64,000 nt of DNA, from assembly GCF_039613825.1 (NCBI RefSeq), contig NZ_CP154826.1, positions 3,844,001 through 3,908,000 of the forward strand. Reading direction: 5' to 3'. Origin of the DNA: Diaminobutyricibacter sp. McL0608. GTDB lineage: Bacteria; Actinomycetota; Actinomycetes; Actinomycetales; Microbacteriaceae. Position 1 is the first letter of the stretch, and the number at the start of each line of letters is the position of its first letter. The notes beneath the pieces were generated by a model. That model did not search any database. It was not told where the DNA came from and was given only the letters and a program-made list of their open reading frames with translations. The position numbers and the translations under genes are program-made. This document shows, in pieces, positions 40,673 to 49,393 of this stretch.

Positions 40673-42281
40673 CATCGGCCGCTCAAGCGCCGTGCTCGCA
40701 TCGGGCACGCTCGTCTCCCGGATCCTCGGGTTCGCCAAAGCCTGGCTTCTCCTGCAGGCGATCGGCGCCCTGAGCTTCGCCGGAAACGCCTACGCCACCT
40801 CGACGATCGTCCCCAACAGCATCTACGCGATCATCGCCCAGGGCATCCTCAACGCGATTCTCGTCCCGCAGATCGTGCGGGCATCCGTCCACGCCGATGG
40901 CGGCAAGGCGTACATAAACAAGCTGGTCACGCTCGGAATTCTCATCTTCGCGGCAGTCGCGCTGGTGGCAACTCTGCTGTCGCCGGTCCTGATGCAGCTG
41001 TTCGGCCTGCGCGGCGCGCCCGCCGAACTGGCGACGATGTTCGCCTACTGGTCGCTACCCCAGATCTTCTTCCTCGGGCTCTACACCCTGCTCGGCGAAG
41101 TTCTGAACGCCCGCAAGTCCTTCGGTCCTTTCACCTGGGCTCCCGTGGTCAACAACGTCGTCGCCATTGCGATGCTCATCATCTTCATCGTCGCGTTCGG
41201 CGCGGATCCGTACGGCCACCGCTCACCGGTGTGGACGCCGACGATGGTGGCGATCCTCGCCGGCGGCGCGACCCTTGGCGTCGCGGTGCAGGCCCTCATC
41301 CTGTTCTTCTTCTGGAAGCGGATCGGCCTGCGCTTCCGCTTCGACTTCCGGTGGCGGGGCGTCAACCTTGGACATGCGGGAAAGGCGGCCGGCTGGACGT
41401 TCGCCATGCTGCTGGCGACTCAGGCAGCAGGCCTCATCGAGACGAATGTCGCGAACTCTGCGGGCCCGGGCTTCGCCGGTCCGCTGCTGATGAACAACGC
41501 GTGGCTGATCTTCATGCTCCCGCACGGCATCATCGCGGTCTCGATCGTGACCGCCTTCTACACCCGGATGGCCGAGCACGCGCACGCAAACGACGTCGCC
41601 TCATTCCGCACGGATTTCTCGAGCGCCGCGCGCTCGATACTGCTCCTGATCACGTTCTGCTCCGCCGCCCTCATCGTCGTGGCGTTCCCGCTGGCGAGGA
41701 TCTTCACTCCGGACTACCAGCCCCTCGGCTTCATCCTCATCGGCTATCTGGTGGGCCTGGTGCCGTTCTCGCTTGTCTTCATGTCCCAGCGCGCCTTCTA
41801 TTCGCTCGGCGACACTCGGACCCCGTTCTACTTCACACTCGCACAGGTCGCCGTCATCGTCGTCGGTGTGCTCCTCTGCTTCATGGTTGCGCCGGACTTC
41901 CGGGCGGCGGCGATCGCCCTCGTCGTCTCTATCGCGGGCGGGATCCAGGCCATCATCGCGGTCTCCCTGCTCAGGCGCCGGATCGGGGGAGTGGATGGGC
42001 GGCGCATCGCGAGCGGCCTGTGGCGCTTCCTCGTCGCTGCCGCCGTCTCGATGGTCGCCGGTGCCGGGGTGATGCTCCTCCTCGGCGGCGTATCCGACGG
42101 GGCCTTCCCGGTGTCCGGATTCCTGGCTGCAGTCATCTCGATCGCGTTGGCCGGCGTGGTGATGCTCGCCGTCTATGTCGGGGCACTCGTGCTGCTGCGT
42201 TCGAGTGATCTGAAGACCGGTCTGGCGCCACTGACGAAACGTTTGAGCCGCCGTTCCGAACACACAGACGACGCGGAATAG
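40665..42281 (+). CDS. murJ: lipid II flippase MurJ (MviN)
   Basis: 538 residues from GTG 40665 with an AAGGAG ribosome binding site; the open frame further upstream is the tail of the previous gene in another frame. About 14 transmembrane segments; conserved MurJ features are SAVLASGTLVSRILGFAKAW at the start, YATSTIVPNSIYAIIAQGIL and MLPHGIIAVSIVTAFYTRMA. It moves lipid II across the membrane for peptidoglycan synthesis. It overlaps the DUF6049 gene by eight bases. The Ser/Thr-kinase-like extension of the mycobacterial MviN is absent. Confidence 0.93.
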   Translation: MSSIGRSSAVLASGTLVSRILGFAKAWLLLQAIGALSFAGNAYATSTIVPNSIYAIIAQGILNAILVPQIVRASVHADGGKAYINKLVTLGILIFAAVALVATLLSPVLMQLFGLRGAPAELATMFAYWSLPQIFFLGLYTLLGEVLNARKSFGPFTWAPVVNNVVAIAMLIIFIVAFGADPYGHRSPVWTPTMVAILAGGATLGVAVQALILFFFWKRIGLRFRFDFRWRGVNLGHAGKAAGWTFAMLLATQAAGLIETNVANSAGPGFAGPLLMNNAWLIFMLPHGIIAVSIVTAFYTRMAEHAHANDVASFRTDFSSAARSILLLITFCSAALIVVAFPLARIFTPDYQPLGFILIGYLVGLVPFSLVFMSQRAFYSLGDTRTPFYFTLAQVAVIVVGVLLCFMVAPDFRAAAIALVVSIAGGIQAIIAVSLLRRRIGGVDGRRIASGLWRFLVAAAVSMVAGAGVMLLLGGVSDGAFPVSGFLAAVISIALAGVVMLAVYVGALVLLRSSDLKTGLAPLTKRLSRRSEHTDDAE

Positions 42282-42354
42282 CATCCACCTAGGATGTGTT
42301 GTATGGGTCAGCGAGTCTTATCGGCCCGTCTTTGATAGTGCAAGGAGTCCTCGA

Positions 42355-43326
42355 GTGCGGCAGATCATCATCATCGGTTCCGGCCCTGCCGGATATACGG
42401 CAGCCGTGTATGCGGCCCGCGCCAACCTCAAGCCGCTGTTGATCGCCTCATCCGTCGAGGCCGGCGGTGAGTTGATGAACACCACCGAGGTGGAGAACTT
42501 CCCCGGGTTCCCCGACGGGATCCAGGGTCCCGACCTGATGATGAAGATGCAGGCGCAGGCCGAACGTTTCGGCACCGAGGTCGTTCTCGACGACGTCGTG
42601 AGTGTGGAGCTCGCAGGTGACGTGAAGACGGTGACGCTCGGGTCCGGTGCCGTGCACCAGGCGCTCGCGGTGATCTTCGCCACGGGCTCTGCGTACCGCA
42701 AGCTCGGGCTCGAAGACGAAGAGCGTCTCGCCGGCCACGGTGTTTCCTGGTGTGCCACGTGTGACGGGTTCTTCTTCCGCGAGCGCGTGATCGCGGTCGT
42801 CGGTGGCGGCGACTCCGCGATGGAAGAGGCGAACTTCCTCACCCGCTTCGCCGACAAGGTCTACGTGATCCACCGCAAGGACAGCCTTCGCGCGTCGAAG
42901 ATCATGCAGGACCGCGCTTTCGCGAACGACAAGATCGAGTTCGTGTGGAACTCCGAGGTCGTCGGGATCCAGGGCACCGAGACGGTCACGGGGCTCACCC
43001 TGCGCGACACTGTGACTGGTGCAGAGCGTCCCCTCGAGCTGCAGGGCCTGTTCATCGCGATCGGAAACGACCCGCGCGTGCACCTCGTTCACGGCCAGCT
43101 CGACCTCACTTCGGATGGCACGATCGCCGTCGCCGGCCGGAGTTCCAAGACAGCGATCGCCGGTGTGTTCGCCGCCGGTGACGTGGTCGACCCGACCTAC
43201 CGCCAGGCTGTCACGGCCGCGGCGTCCGGTACCGTTGCGGCGCTCGATGCCGAACACTACCTCGCAAGCCTTCCCGAAGACCTGCTGGCCCAGGCCGGCG
43301 ATCTCGAACTCACCACAACCGCATAA
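42355..43326 (+). CDS. trxB: thioredoxin reductase
   Basis: 323 residues from a GTG at 42355 with an AAGGAG ribosome binding site. FAD-binding IIIGSGPAGYTAAVYAARAN at the N-terminus, the redox pair in SWCATCDGFFF, NADPH-binding VVGGGDSAMEEANFL, and a C-terminal AIAGVFAAGDVVDPTYRQAV. It reduces thioredoxin with NADPH. trxA follows 15 bases later. Confidence 0.97.
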   Translation: MRQIIIIGSGPAGYTAAVYAARANLKPLLIASSVEAGGELMNTTEVENFPGFPDGIQGPDLMMKMQAQAERFGTEVVLDDVVSVELAGDVKTVTLGSGAVHQALAVIFATGSAYRKLGLEDEERLAGHGVSWCATCDGFFFRERVIAVVGGGDSAMEEANFLTRFADKVYVIHRKDSLRASKIMQDRAFANDKIEFVWNSEVVGIQGTETVTGLTLRDTVTGAERPLELQGLFIAIGNDPRVHLVHGQLDLTSDGTIAVAGRSSKTAIAGVFAAGDVVDPTYRQAVTAAASGTVAALDAEHYLASLPEDLLAQAGDLELTTTA

Positions 43327-43341
43327 AGGAGAAACACAAAA

Positions 43342-43668
43342 ATGTCTGCAGCACGTTCGGTCACGGACGCTTCCTTCCAGGACGACGTCCTGAACAGCGA
43401 GAAGACGATCCTCGTTGATTTCTGGGCTGAATGGTGCGGCCCGTGTCGCGCCGTCGGACCCATCCTCGACCAGATCGCCGTCGAGCACGCCGACAAGATC
43501 GAGGTCGTCAAGCTGAATGTCGACGAGAACCCGCAGACCGCTGCGAAGTACCAGATCACCTCCATCCCCGCGATGAAGGTGTACCAGGGTGGCGAGGTCG
43601 TCAAGACCGTCATCGGTGCCAAGCCGAAGCCTGCCCTCGAAGCCGACCTCGCCGCCTACCTTTCGTAG
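43342..43668 (+). CDS. trxA: thioredoxin
   Basis: 108 residues with the active site WAEWCGPCRAVGPILDQ and the cis-Pro loop ITSIPAMKVYQGG. It is the substrate of the TrxB encoded directly upstream and has a good AAAGGAG ribosome binding site. A strong terminator follows 17 bases after the stop. Confidence 0.97.
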   Translation: MSAARSVTDASFQDDVLNSEKTILVDFWAEWCGPCRAVGPILDQIAVEHADKIEVVKLNVDENPQTAAKYQITSIPAMKVYQGGEVVKTVIGAKPKPALEADLAAYLS

Positions 43669-43685
43669 CCGACGAGCGTTTCACA

Positions 43686-43722
43686 GACCCGTCCGGCACA
43701 CGCCGGGCGGGTCTTTTTCTTT
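43686..43722 (+). terminator. intrinsic terminator of trxB-trxA
   Basis: GACCCGTCCGGC (43686-43697) pairs with GCCGGGCGGGTC (43702-43713) around an ACAC loop (one G-U type mismatch), followed by TTTTTCTTT. Confidence 0.92.
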
Positions 43723-43730
43723 GTACCCGT

Positions 43731-43744
43731 GTTCCACGTGAAAC
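43731..43744. promoter_or_regulatory. parS-like site GTTCCACGTGAAAC
   Basis: Differs from the 14-bp parS consensus GTTTCACGTGAAAC by one base. It lies between the trxA terminator and the aminotransferase gene, about 9.5 kb from oriC. ParB probably binds it more weakly than the two perfect sites near 48 kb. Confidence 0.7.
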
Positions 43745-43811
43745 ATCCCCGATTCTCTGCAATCGGGGTCCCCCAAATAGCATTGGCAGCAGCGTTCAGA
43801 ACGGATGACAA

Positions 43812-45134
43812 GTGACAGATCAGGGCAGCCCGACTTCACAGGGCAATAATCTCGACCGGTGGTACGGCCACTACGCGCAGAGGACGAGCGGCCTGGCCGC
43901 GAGTGAAGTGCGAGCCCTCTTCGCCGTCGCCTCGCGCCCTGAGGTCGTCTCCCTGGCCGGCGGTATGCCGTTCGTCTCCGCCCTCCCGCAGGATCTGGTG
44001 GTGGGAGCCATGGACCGGGTCATGCGCGAACAAGGCGCGGTCGCCCTCCAATACGGCTCGGGGCAGGGCGTTCCCGCGCTGAGGGAGCAGATCCTCGACG
44101 TCATGGCCCTCGAAGGAATCAGCGGGAGCGCCGATGATGTCGTCGTCACGACGGGATCGCAGCACGCTCTCGAGCTGTTCAGCAAACTCTTTCTCGACCC
44201 GGGCGACGTCGTACTCGCCGAAGGTCCGAGCTACGTCACGGCGATGGTGATCTTCCGCTCGTATCAGGCCGAGGTCGATCATGTTCCGATGGATGAGCAC
44301 GGGTTGATTCCCGAGGCACTCCGCGAGCACATTGTGCGGCTTAAAAGTGCTGGTAAGACCATCAAATTTCTCTACACCATCCCGACGTTCCACAATCCGG
44401 CCGGTGTCACCCTGTCCTGGGAACGCCGTCTCGAGATCCTCGAGATCGCCCGGGCCAACGACATCCTGGTCCTCGAAGACAACCCGTATGGCCTGCTCTA
44501 CTTCGGCGAGAAGCCTCCTGCGGCGATGCGGTCGGTCGAACGCGAGGGCGTGGTCTACCTGGGCACGTTCTCGAAGACACTCGCTCCCGGGTTCCGGGTC
44601 GGCTGGGCGCTCGCACCCCACGCCATCCGCGAGAAGTTGATCCTCGCGAACGAGGCTGCCGTGCTCAGCCCGAGTTCGTATACTCAACTCGTCGTCTCCG
44701 AATATCTGCGAGACGCTGACTGGAAGGGCCAGATCGACACCTTCCGTGGCGTCTACCGGGAACGCAAAGAGACCATGATCTCCGCGCTCGAGGAGTATCT
44801 GCCCGAGCTGAGCTGGACGAACCCGAACGGCGGCTTCTACGTCTGGCTCACCCTTCCCTCTCACCTGGACTCGAAGGCGATGCTCCCGCGCGCGGTCACC
44901 GAGCTCGTCGCGTACACGCCCGGAACGGCGTTCTACGCGGATGGGAACGGTCGCCAGAACATCCGGCTCTCGTTCTGCTATCCGACCCCCGAGCGCATCC
45001 GCGTCGGCATCCGACGTCTCGCCGCCGTCATCAACGGCGAGATGGATCTGCTCGACACCTTCGCCGGAACCGGCTCGCTGAGCGCCGTGAGACAGGACAG
45101 GGCCAGTGCGAACATTCCGACCGACCTGCGTTAG
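43812..45134 (+). CDS. PLP-dependent class I aminotransferase (2-aminoadipate/MocR-type fold)
   Basis: 440 residues, GTG start at 43812 without a clear ribosome binding site. Features: EVVSLAGGMPFVSALPQDL, ALQYGSGQGVPALREQI, YTIPTFHNPAGVTLSWERR, and the PLP Lys in YLGTFSKTLAPGFRVGWAL. The group includes 2-aminoadipate/LysN-type and valine-pyruvate transaminases and the C-terminal domains of MocR regulators; no DNA-binding domain is present here. The substrate cannot be read. It lies with ddl between trxA and parB, where mycobacteria have cwlM. Confidence 0.8.
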   Translation: MTDQGSPTSQGNNLDRWYGHYAQRTSGLAASEVRALFAVASRPEVVSLAGGMPFVSALPQDLVVGAMDRVMREQGAVALQYGSGQGVPALREQILDVMALEGISGSADDVVVTTGSQHALELFSKLFLDPGDVVLAEGPSYVTAMVIFRSYQAEVDHVPMDEHGLIPEALREHIVRLKSAGKTIKFLYTIPTFHNPAGVTLSWERRLEILEIARANDILVLEDNPYGLLYFGEKPPAAMRSVEREGVVYLGTFSKTLAPGFRVGWALAPHAIREKLILANEAAVLSPSSYTQLVVSEYLRDADWKGQIDTFRGVYRERKETMISALEEYLPELSWTNPNGGFYVWLTLPSHLDSKAMLPRAVTELVAYTPGTAFYADGNGRQNIRLSFCYPTPERIRVGIRRLAAVINGEMDLLDTFAGTGSLSAVRQDRASANIPTDLR

Positions 45135-45158
45135 TCGTCCTCTGAGAAAGGCCTGATC

Positions 45159-46124
45159 ATGGCTGATTTTTCTGCCCTCGATATTGCTGTGCTCGCCGGC
45201 GGGATCTCGCACGAACGCGACATCTCGCTCCGGTCCGGGCGTCGTGTCGCCGATGGACTGACTGCTCTGGGTCACCGCGTCACTGTGCTCGAACCTGATG
45301 CATCCTTGCTCGCCTACCTTGCGAGCAACCGACCGGATGCGGTCTGGCCGGCGCTCCATGGAGCAAGCGGTGAAGATGGAGCCCTTCGCGCGCTCCTCGA
45401 ACTGACGGGCATCCCGTTCGTCGGCTCCCGCACGGATGCCTCGCGCCTCGCCTGGTCGAAGCCCGCAGCCAAGACTGTCGTCGAACGCGCCGGCGTCGCG
45501 ACGGCCGCCTCGGTCACGCTGCCGAAGGAGACGTTCCGCGAGCTGGGCGCCAACAGTGTGCTCGACACGGTGATCGCCGGTCTCGGATCCTCGCTGGTGG
45601 TCAAACCCGCCCAAGGCGGCTCGGCCCAGGGGGTCACCATCGTCGAGGATGCCGCGGATCTGCCGCGTGCCATGGTCGACGCGTACACCTACTCCGATGT
45701 CGCCCTGATCGAGCAGAAGATCGTCGGCGCCGAGGTCTCGGTGGCGGTGCTCGACCTCGGCGATGGTCCTGTCGCTCTTCCTGCCGTGGAGATCGTTCCG
45801 GTGGGCGGCGCGTACACCTACGACGCGCGTTACAACGCGGGGGAGACCCGGTTCTATGTGCCCGCTCGACTGAGCGACGAAGTGGCCGCTCGTGTGTCGC
45901 GCGCCGCGGAACTCGCGCATTCCGCTCTCGGACTCCGTCACCTGTCGCGGATCGATCTCATCGTCGACGCCGACGGCGAGCCGTGGTTCCTCGAGGCGAA
46001 CGTCCTTCCCGGGCTCACTGAGACGTCGATCGCCCCGCAGGCCATCGAGGCCGCGGGCCTGAGCCTCGGCGAGGTCTACTCCGGGCTCGCCGTCGCTGCC
46101 ATTCGCGACGGCGTCAACGTCTAG
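45159..46124 (+). CDS. ddl: D-alanine--D-alanine ligase family protein
   Basis: 321 residues, ATP-grasp. N-terminal VLAGGISHERDISLRSGRRV and PALHGASGEDGALRALLELT, central LVVKPAQGGSAQGVTIVED, and C-terminal HLSRIDLIVDADGEPWFLEA with NVLPGLTETSIAPQA. It forms the D-Ala-D-Ala dipeptide of peptidoglycan or a similar product. It has a GAGAAAGG ribosome binding site and sits 24 bases after the aminotransferase, possibly in one operon. A main Ddl may exist elsewhere in the genome; this copy is slightly shorter than usual. Confidence 0.85.
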   Translation: MADFSALDIAVLAGGISHERDISLRSGRRVADGLTALGHRVTVLEPDASLLAYLASNRPDAVWPALHGASGEDGALRALLELTGIPFVGSRTDASRLAWSKPAAKTVVERAGVATAASVTLPKETFRELGANSVLDTVIAGLGSSLVVKPAQGGSAQGVTIVEDAADLPRAMVDAYTYSDVALIEQKIVGAEVSVAVLDLGDGPVALPAVEIVPVGGAYTYDARYNAGETRFYVPARLSDEVAARVSRAAELAHSALGLRHLSRIDLIVDADGEPWFLEANVLPGLTETSIAPQAIEAAGLSLGEVYSGLAVAAIRDGVNV

Positions 46125-46189
46125 CGCCGGCCGGGTGCACCTCGGCGCTCGGCCCGGGACGTCGAGTGCTACAACTTCTCACCCACCGC

Positions 46190-47137
46190 TCAGTTGTAGC
46201 TGGGCTCGCCGAGTTCGCCCAGTATGCGGTTGAGGTCCTGAATCGTCGCGAAATCGACCACGATCTGGCCTTTTCGTGCGCCGAGCGAGACCTTGACCCG
46301 TGTGTTGAGCCGGTCTCCCAGGCGTTCTGCGATCTCGTCGAGGTGCCCCTGGCGACGCCCCGGGTTGGCTTTCGGCCGCACCGGCTTCGGCGTCGCACTC
46401 GCAGCCGCCTCCGCAGCACGCACTGACAGGTCTTCGTTGACGATCTTGTCCGCGAGCCGCTGCATCGCGTCGACGTCGCCCGTCGAGAGGATCGCCCGCG
46501 CGTGACCGGCGCTCAGAACGCCCGCCGCCACGCGCGTCTGCACGGCGGCCGGCAGCTTGAGAAGACGCAGCGTGTTGGTGATCTGGGGGCGTGAGCGCCC
46601 GATCCGGCCGGCGAGCTCCTCCTGCGTGATGCCGAAGTCCGCAAGGAGTTGCTGGTAGGCCGACGCCTCTTCGAGCGGGTTCAGGTTCGACCGGTGGAGG
46701 TTCTCAAGCAGCGCATCCCGCAGCATGTCCTCGTCGGCGGTGTCCTTGATGACCGCAGGGATCGTGTCGAGGCCGAGTTCTTTGGTGGCGCGCAGTCGGC
46801 GCTCACCCATGATCAGCTCGTATTTGTCCGACTGGCCGGCGATCGGCCGGACAACGATCGGCTGCAGCACACCGACCTCGCGGATGCTGTTGACGAGCTC
46901 GTCGAGCGCCTCCCGGTCGAATTCCGTGCGCGGTTGCACGGCGTTCGGCACGATATCAGCGGGGGAGAGGTTCGCCAGCTTCGCACCGGGTACCGCCACG
47001 AGTTCGATCGTCGCCGTGCCCGTCGAGCCCATGCTGCCTTGGTTGGGGAAAAAGACGTCGACCGGCCGCGCTGCCGAGTCCGAGGTCGGGATGAGCGCGC
47101 CGATTCCACGGCCGAGTCCTGTGCGTTTCGCAGCCAT
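46190..47137 (-). CDS. parB: chromosome partitioning protein ParB
   Basis: 315 residues: AAKRTGLGRGIGALIPTSDS at the N-terminus, then IVPNAVQPRTEFDREALDEL, the CTP-binding motif MGERRLRATKELGL, the HTH ITQEELAGRIGRSRPQITNT and a C-terminal dimer domain. It binds parS, spreads as a CTP-dependent clamp and is moved by ParA. The ATG at 47137 overlaps the parA TAA (TAATG). Confidence 0.96.
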   Translation of the reverse strand: MAAKRTGLGRGIGALIPTSDSAARPVDVFFPNQGSMGSTGTATIELVAVPGAKLANLSPADIVPNAVQPRTEFDREALDELVNSIREVGVLQPIVVRPIAGQSDKYELIMGERRLRATKELGLDTIPAVIKDTADEDMLRDALLENLHRSNLNPLEEASAYQQLLADFGITQEELAGRIGRSRPQITNTLRLLKLPAAVQTRVAAGVLSAGHARAILSTGDVDAMQRLADKIVNEDLSVRAAEAAASATPKPVRPKANPGRRQGHLDEIAERLGDRLNTRVKVSLGARKGQIVVDFATIQDLNRILGELGEPSYN

Positions 47138-48054
47138 TAGCGGGGTACTCCTCTTCGTGCGATCTCGGCGGCCGCTTCGAGGTACGAAAGCGATCCGGAC
47201 GAGTTGGTGTCGTAGCTGATGACGCTCTGGCCGTAGCTCGGGGCCTCCGAGATGCGAACCGAGCGGGGGATGATCGTGTCCAGGACTTCCTTGGGGAAGT
47301 GCGTGCGGACATCCTCGGCCACCTGGTGAGCGAGGTTCGTGCGCGAGTCGTACATCGTGAGCAGGATCGTCGAGACGCGCAGCTTGGGATTGAGGTGCTT
47401 CTCGATCAGCTGGATGTTCTTGAGCAGCTGACTCAACCCTTCGAGGGCGTAGTACTCGCACTGGATGGGGATGAGGACTTCGGAGGCGGCGACGAATGCG
47501 TTGATCGTGAGCAGTCCGAGCGACGGCGGGCAGTCGATGAGCACGTAGTCGAAGTCGTAGTCGTCCAGGAACTCATTGAGGGAGCGGGAAAGCCGTTGTT
47601 CGCGAGCCACCATGGATACGAGCTCGATCTCGGCGCCGGCGAGGTCGATCGTCGCAGGAACGCAGAAGAGACCGTCGAATTCCGGGCTCTTCTGAATGAC
47701 CTCATCCATGTTCCGGTCATTCACGATGACGTCGTAGACGCTCGGCGTGCCCTCACGATGCTCCACGCTCAGGGCAGTGGATGCATTCCCCTGGGGATCG
47801 AGGTCGATGACGAGCACCCGAGCTCCCGACTTCGCCAGTGCCGCGGAGAGATTGACGACCGTGGTGGTCTTGCCCACGCCGCCCTTCTGATTCGAGATCG
47901 TGAAGATGCGCGTGCGTGACGGCAATGGCAGCGTCTGGGTGGCGATGGCCTGCCGGCGACGGGTGAGTTCCGCGATTTCGTGAGCGAGTGGGGTCGATCC
48001 ATCAAAGACGGTGGAGGTCTCTTCGACCTGGCTGTCCTGATTGGGATGTTTCAC
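47137..48054 (-). CDS. parA: chromosome partitioning ATPase ParA
   Basis: 305 residues if the start is GTG 48054, which lies inside a perfect parS site. Deviant Walker A ISNQKGGVGKTTTVVNLSAA, then VLVIDLDPQGNASTAL and YVLIDCPPSLGLLTINAF. It segregates origins with ParB. The frame stays open to 48171, but that upstream part lies in the rsmG-parA gap and carries no motif. Other GTG starts inside the first 20 codons are possible, so the N-terminus is uncertain. Confidence 0.92.
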   Translation of the reverse strand: MKHPNQDSQVEETSTVFDGSTPLAHEIAELTRRRQAIATQTLPLPSRTRIFTISNQKGGVGKTTTVVNLSAALAKSGARVLVIDLDPQGNASTALSVEHREGTPSVYDVIVNDRNMDEVIQKSPEFDGLFCVPATIDLAGAEIELVSMVAREQRLSRSLNEFLDDYDFDYVLIDCPPSLGLLTINAFVAASEVLIPIQCEYYALEGLSQLLKNIQLIEKHLNPKLRVSTILLTMYDSRTNLAHQVAEDVRTHFPKEVLDTIIPRSVRISEAPSYGQSVISYDTNSSGSLSYLEAAAEIARRGVPR

Positions 48055-48061
48055 GTGAAAC
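48048..48061. promoter_or_regulatory. parS site, perfect GTTTCACGTGAAAC
   Basis: Perfect match to the bacterial parS palindrome, about 5 kb from oriC. It overlaps the predicted start codon of parA, so bound ParB could also act on parA expression. Confidence 0.95.
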
Positions 48062-48167
48062 CTTGTCGCTCTGTTCTCGGTGGGAACCACCGTGTCCGTG
48101 GATCCTCCGGGTTCGATCCGGAAGACTTCCTTCTGCGAATGGCCGGTCCGAGGGAGGACCCGGCCGG

Positions 48168-48797
48168 TCAATCAACTGTAGCTCTGATGACCCGCGTGAC
48201 CTCGTTCAGCACGCCCTCGCCGAGAGTAATCACTTCGACATTGCTCAGCCGGAATCGTTGGATCTCCTTGGTCGCCGCTTCGATCTCGCCCGTGGCGCCG
48301 GCACCCTTCATCAGGACGAGTTCTCCACCCGACCGCACCAACGGAGCCGTCAGTGGGATCAGCTTGCGGAATGCGGAGACCGCCCGGGCGGTGACCTGGT
48401 CCAGCGGCGATGCGAGTTTGGCTTCCTCGGCGCGAGCGCGAACAACCTCGACGTTCTGCAGTCCGAGCTCACTCACCTGCTCGGTGAGCCACGCGATCCG
48501 TCGCTCCATAGGCTCGATGAGCACGAAGGACACGTCCGGCCGGGCAATCGCGAGGACGAGACCCGGCAGTCCAGCGCCGCTGCCGACGTCTCCGACGCGC
48601 CCTGGCCGAAGCAGGGGAGCGACGATCGCGCAGTTGAGAATGTGGCGCGTCCACAGGCGGGGGAGTTCGAGTGGCCCGATCAAGCCGCGCTCCTCGCCCT
48701 GTTCGGCAAGGTTCGTTGTGAACCGGCGCGCAACATCCACGTTCGGCCCGAAGAGCGCAGCTGCTTCAGGCGGTTCGGTTTCGAACGACGACGTCAA
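48168..48797 (-). CDS. rsmG: 16S rRNA (guanine-527-N7)-methyltransferase RsmG
   Basis: 209 residues. SAM-binding fold with LWTRHILNCAIVAPLLRPGR, VGDVGSGAGLPGLVLAIARP and DQVTARAVSAFRKLIP, as in RsmG/GidB. It methylates G527 of 16S rRNA; loss gives low-level streptomycin resistance. The only plausible start is TTG 48797, next to a parS site; the frame upstream enters parS without an ATG or GTG. Confidence 0.93.
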   Translation of the reverse strand: MTSSFETEPPEAAALFGPNVDVARRFTTNLAEQGEERGLIGPLELPRLWTRHILNCAIVAPLLRPGRVGDVGSGAGLPGLVLAIARPDVSFVLIEPMERRIAWLTEQVSELGLQNVEVVRARAEEAKLASPLDQVTARAVSAFRKLIPLTAPLVRSGGELVLMKGAGATGEIEAATKEIQRFRLSNVEVITLGEGVLNEVTRVIRATVD

Positions 48798-48798
48798 T

Positions 48799-48812
48799 GT
48801 TTCACGTGAAAC
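48799..48812. promoter_or_regulatory. parS site, perfect GTTTCACGTGAAAC
   Basis: Second perfect parS, 751 bp from the first, squeezed between the stop codon of the R3H protein gene (shares its last base) and the TTG start of rsmG. Confidence 0.95.
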
Positions 48813-49384
48813 TATGACGCGGTGATGACGGTGTGACGGTCGCGGCCTTCACCGTGCGAGTTCGAGACGTAGCCACGGTCGGAGACAATGTCGTGGACCA
48901 GCTTGCGCTCGTAGGAGGACATCGGGGGGAGTGCCGCCTGGGCTGCGCCCTCTTCGATGCGAGCGATCGCGCGGTCGACGAGGATTCCGAGTTCCGCCTG
49001 GCGGGCTTCACGGGAGCCGCCGATGTCGAGGATCAGACGCGAGAACGAACCGGTCTTGTTCTGAACCGCGAGCCGAGCCAGTTCCTGCAGCGCATTGACG
49101 GTGTCGGGCTTCGAGAGCAGGCGCAGGTTGGCATCTTCCGAGGCGTTCACCGAGACATAGGCGCGGCCGTTACGGGCGTCGATGTCGATGTCACCGTCGA
49201 TGTCGCAGATATCGAGGAGTTCCTCGATGTAGTCGGCCGCGATGTCTCCCTCGACATCGAGCTCCGCAGAGGTCGGAGTGGCGTGCTCACCGTCGGTGGG
49301 CGTCTCGGGCTCGACGGAGTCCTCGGCGTCTGCCGTCACGGCGTCGGCGTCCAGTTCGGGTTCGGTCTGCTGTACGTCGGTCAT
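48812..49384 (-). CDS. khpB: KH/R3H RNA-binding protein (KhpB/Jag)
   Basis: 190 residues. An acidic N-terminal ~50 residues (no Jag-N domain) are followed by a KH domain (IDARNGRAYVSVNASEDANL) and the R3H motif in LPPMSSYERKLVHDIVSDRG. It is a cytoplasmic RNA-binding protein that in Gram-positives affects envelope genes. Ten bases separate it from yidC, with which it is almost always linked. Confidence 0.93.
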   Translation of the reverse strand: MTDVQQTEPELDADAVTADAEDSVEPETPTDGEHATPTSAELDVEGDIAADYIEELLDICDIDGDIDIDARNGRAYVSVNASEDANLRLLSKPDTVNALQELARLAVQNKTGSFSRLILDIGGSREARQAELGILVDRAIARIEEGAAQAALPPMSSYERKLVHDIVSDRGYVSNSHGEGRDRHTVITAS

Positions 49385-49393
49385 CTGCTCTTC

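Noticed and set aside
43836-45941. 701-codon minus-strand frame opposite the aminotransferase and ddl
   Set aside because: Antisense shadow crossing two real genes, without family features.
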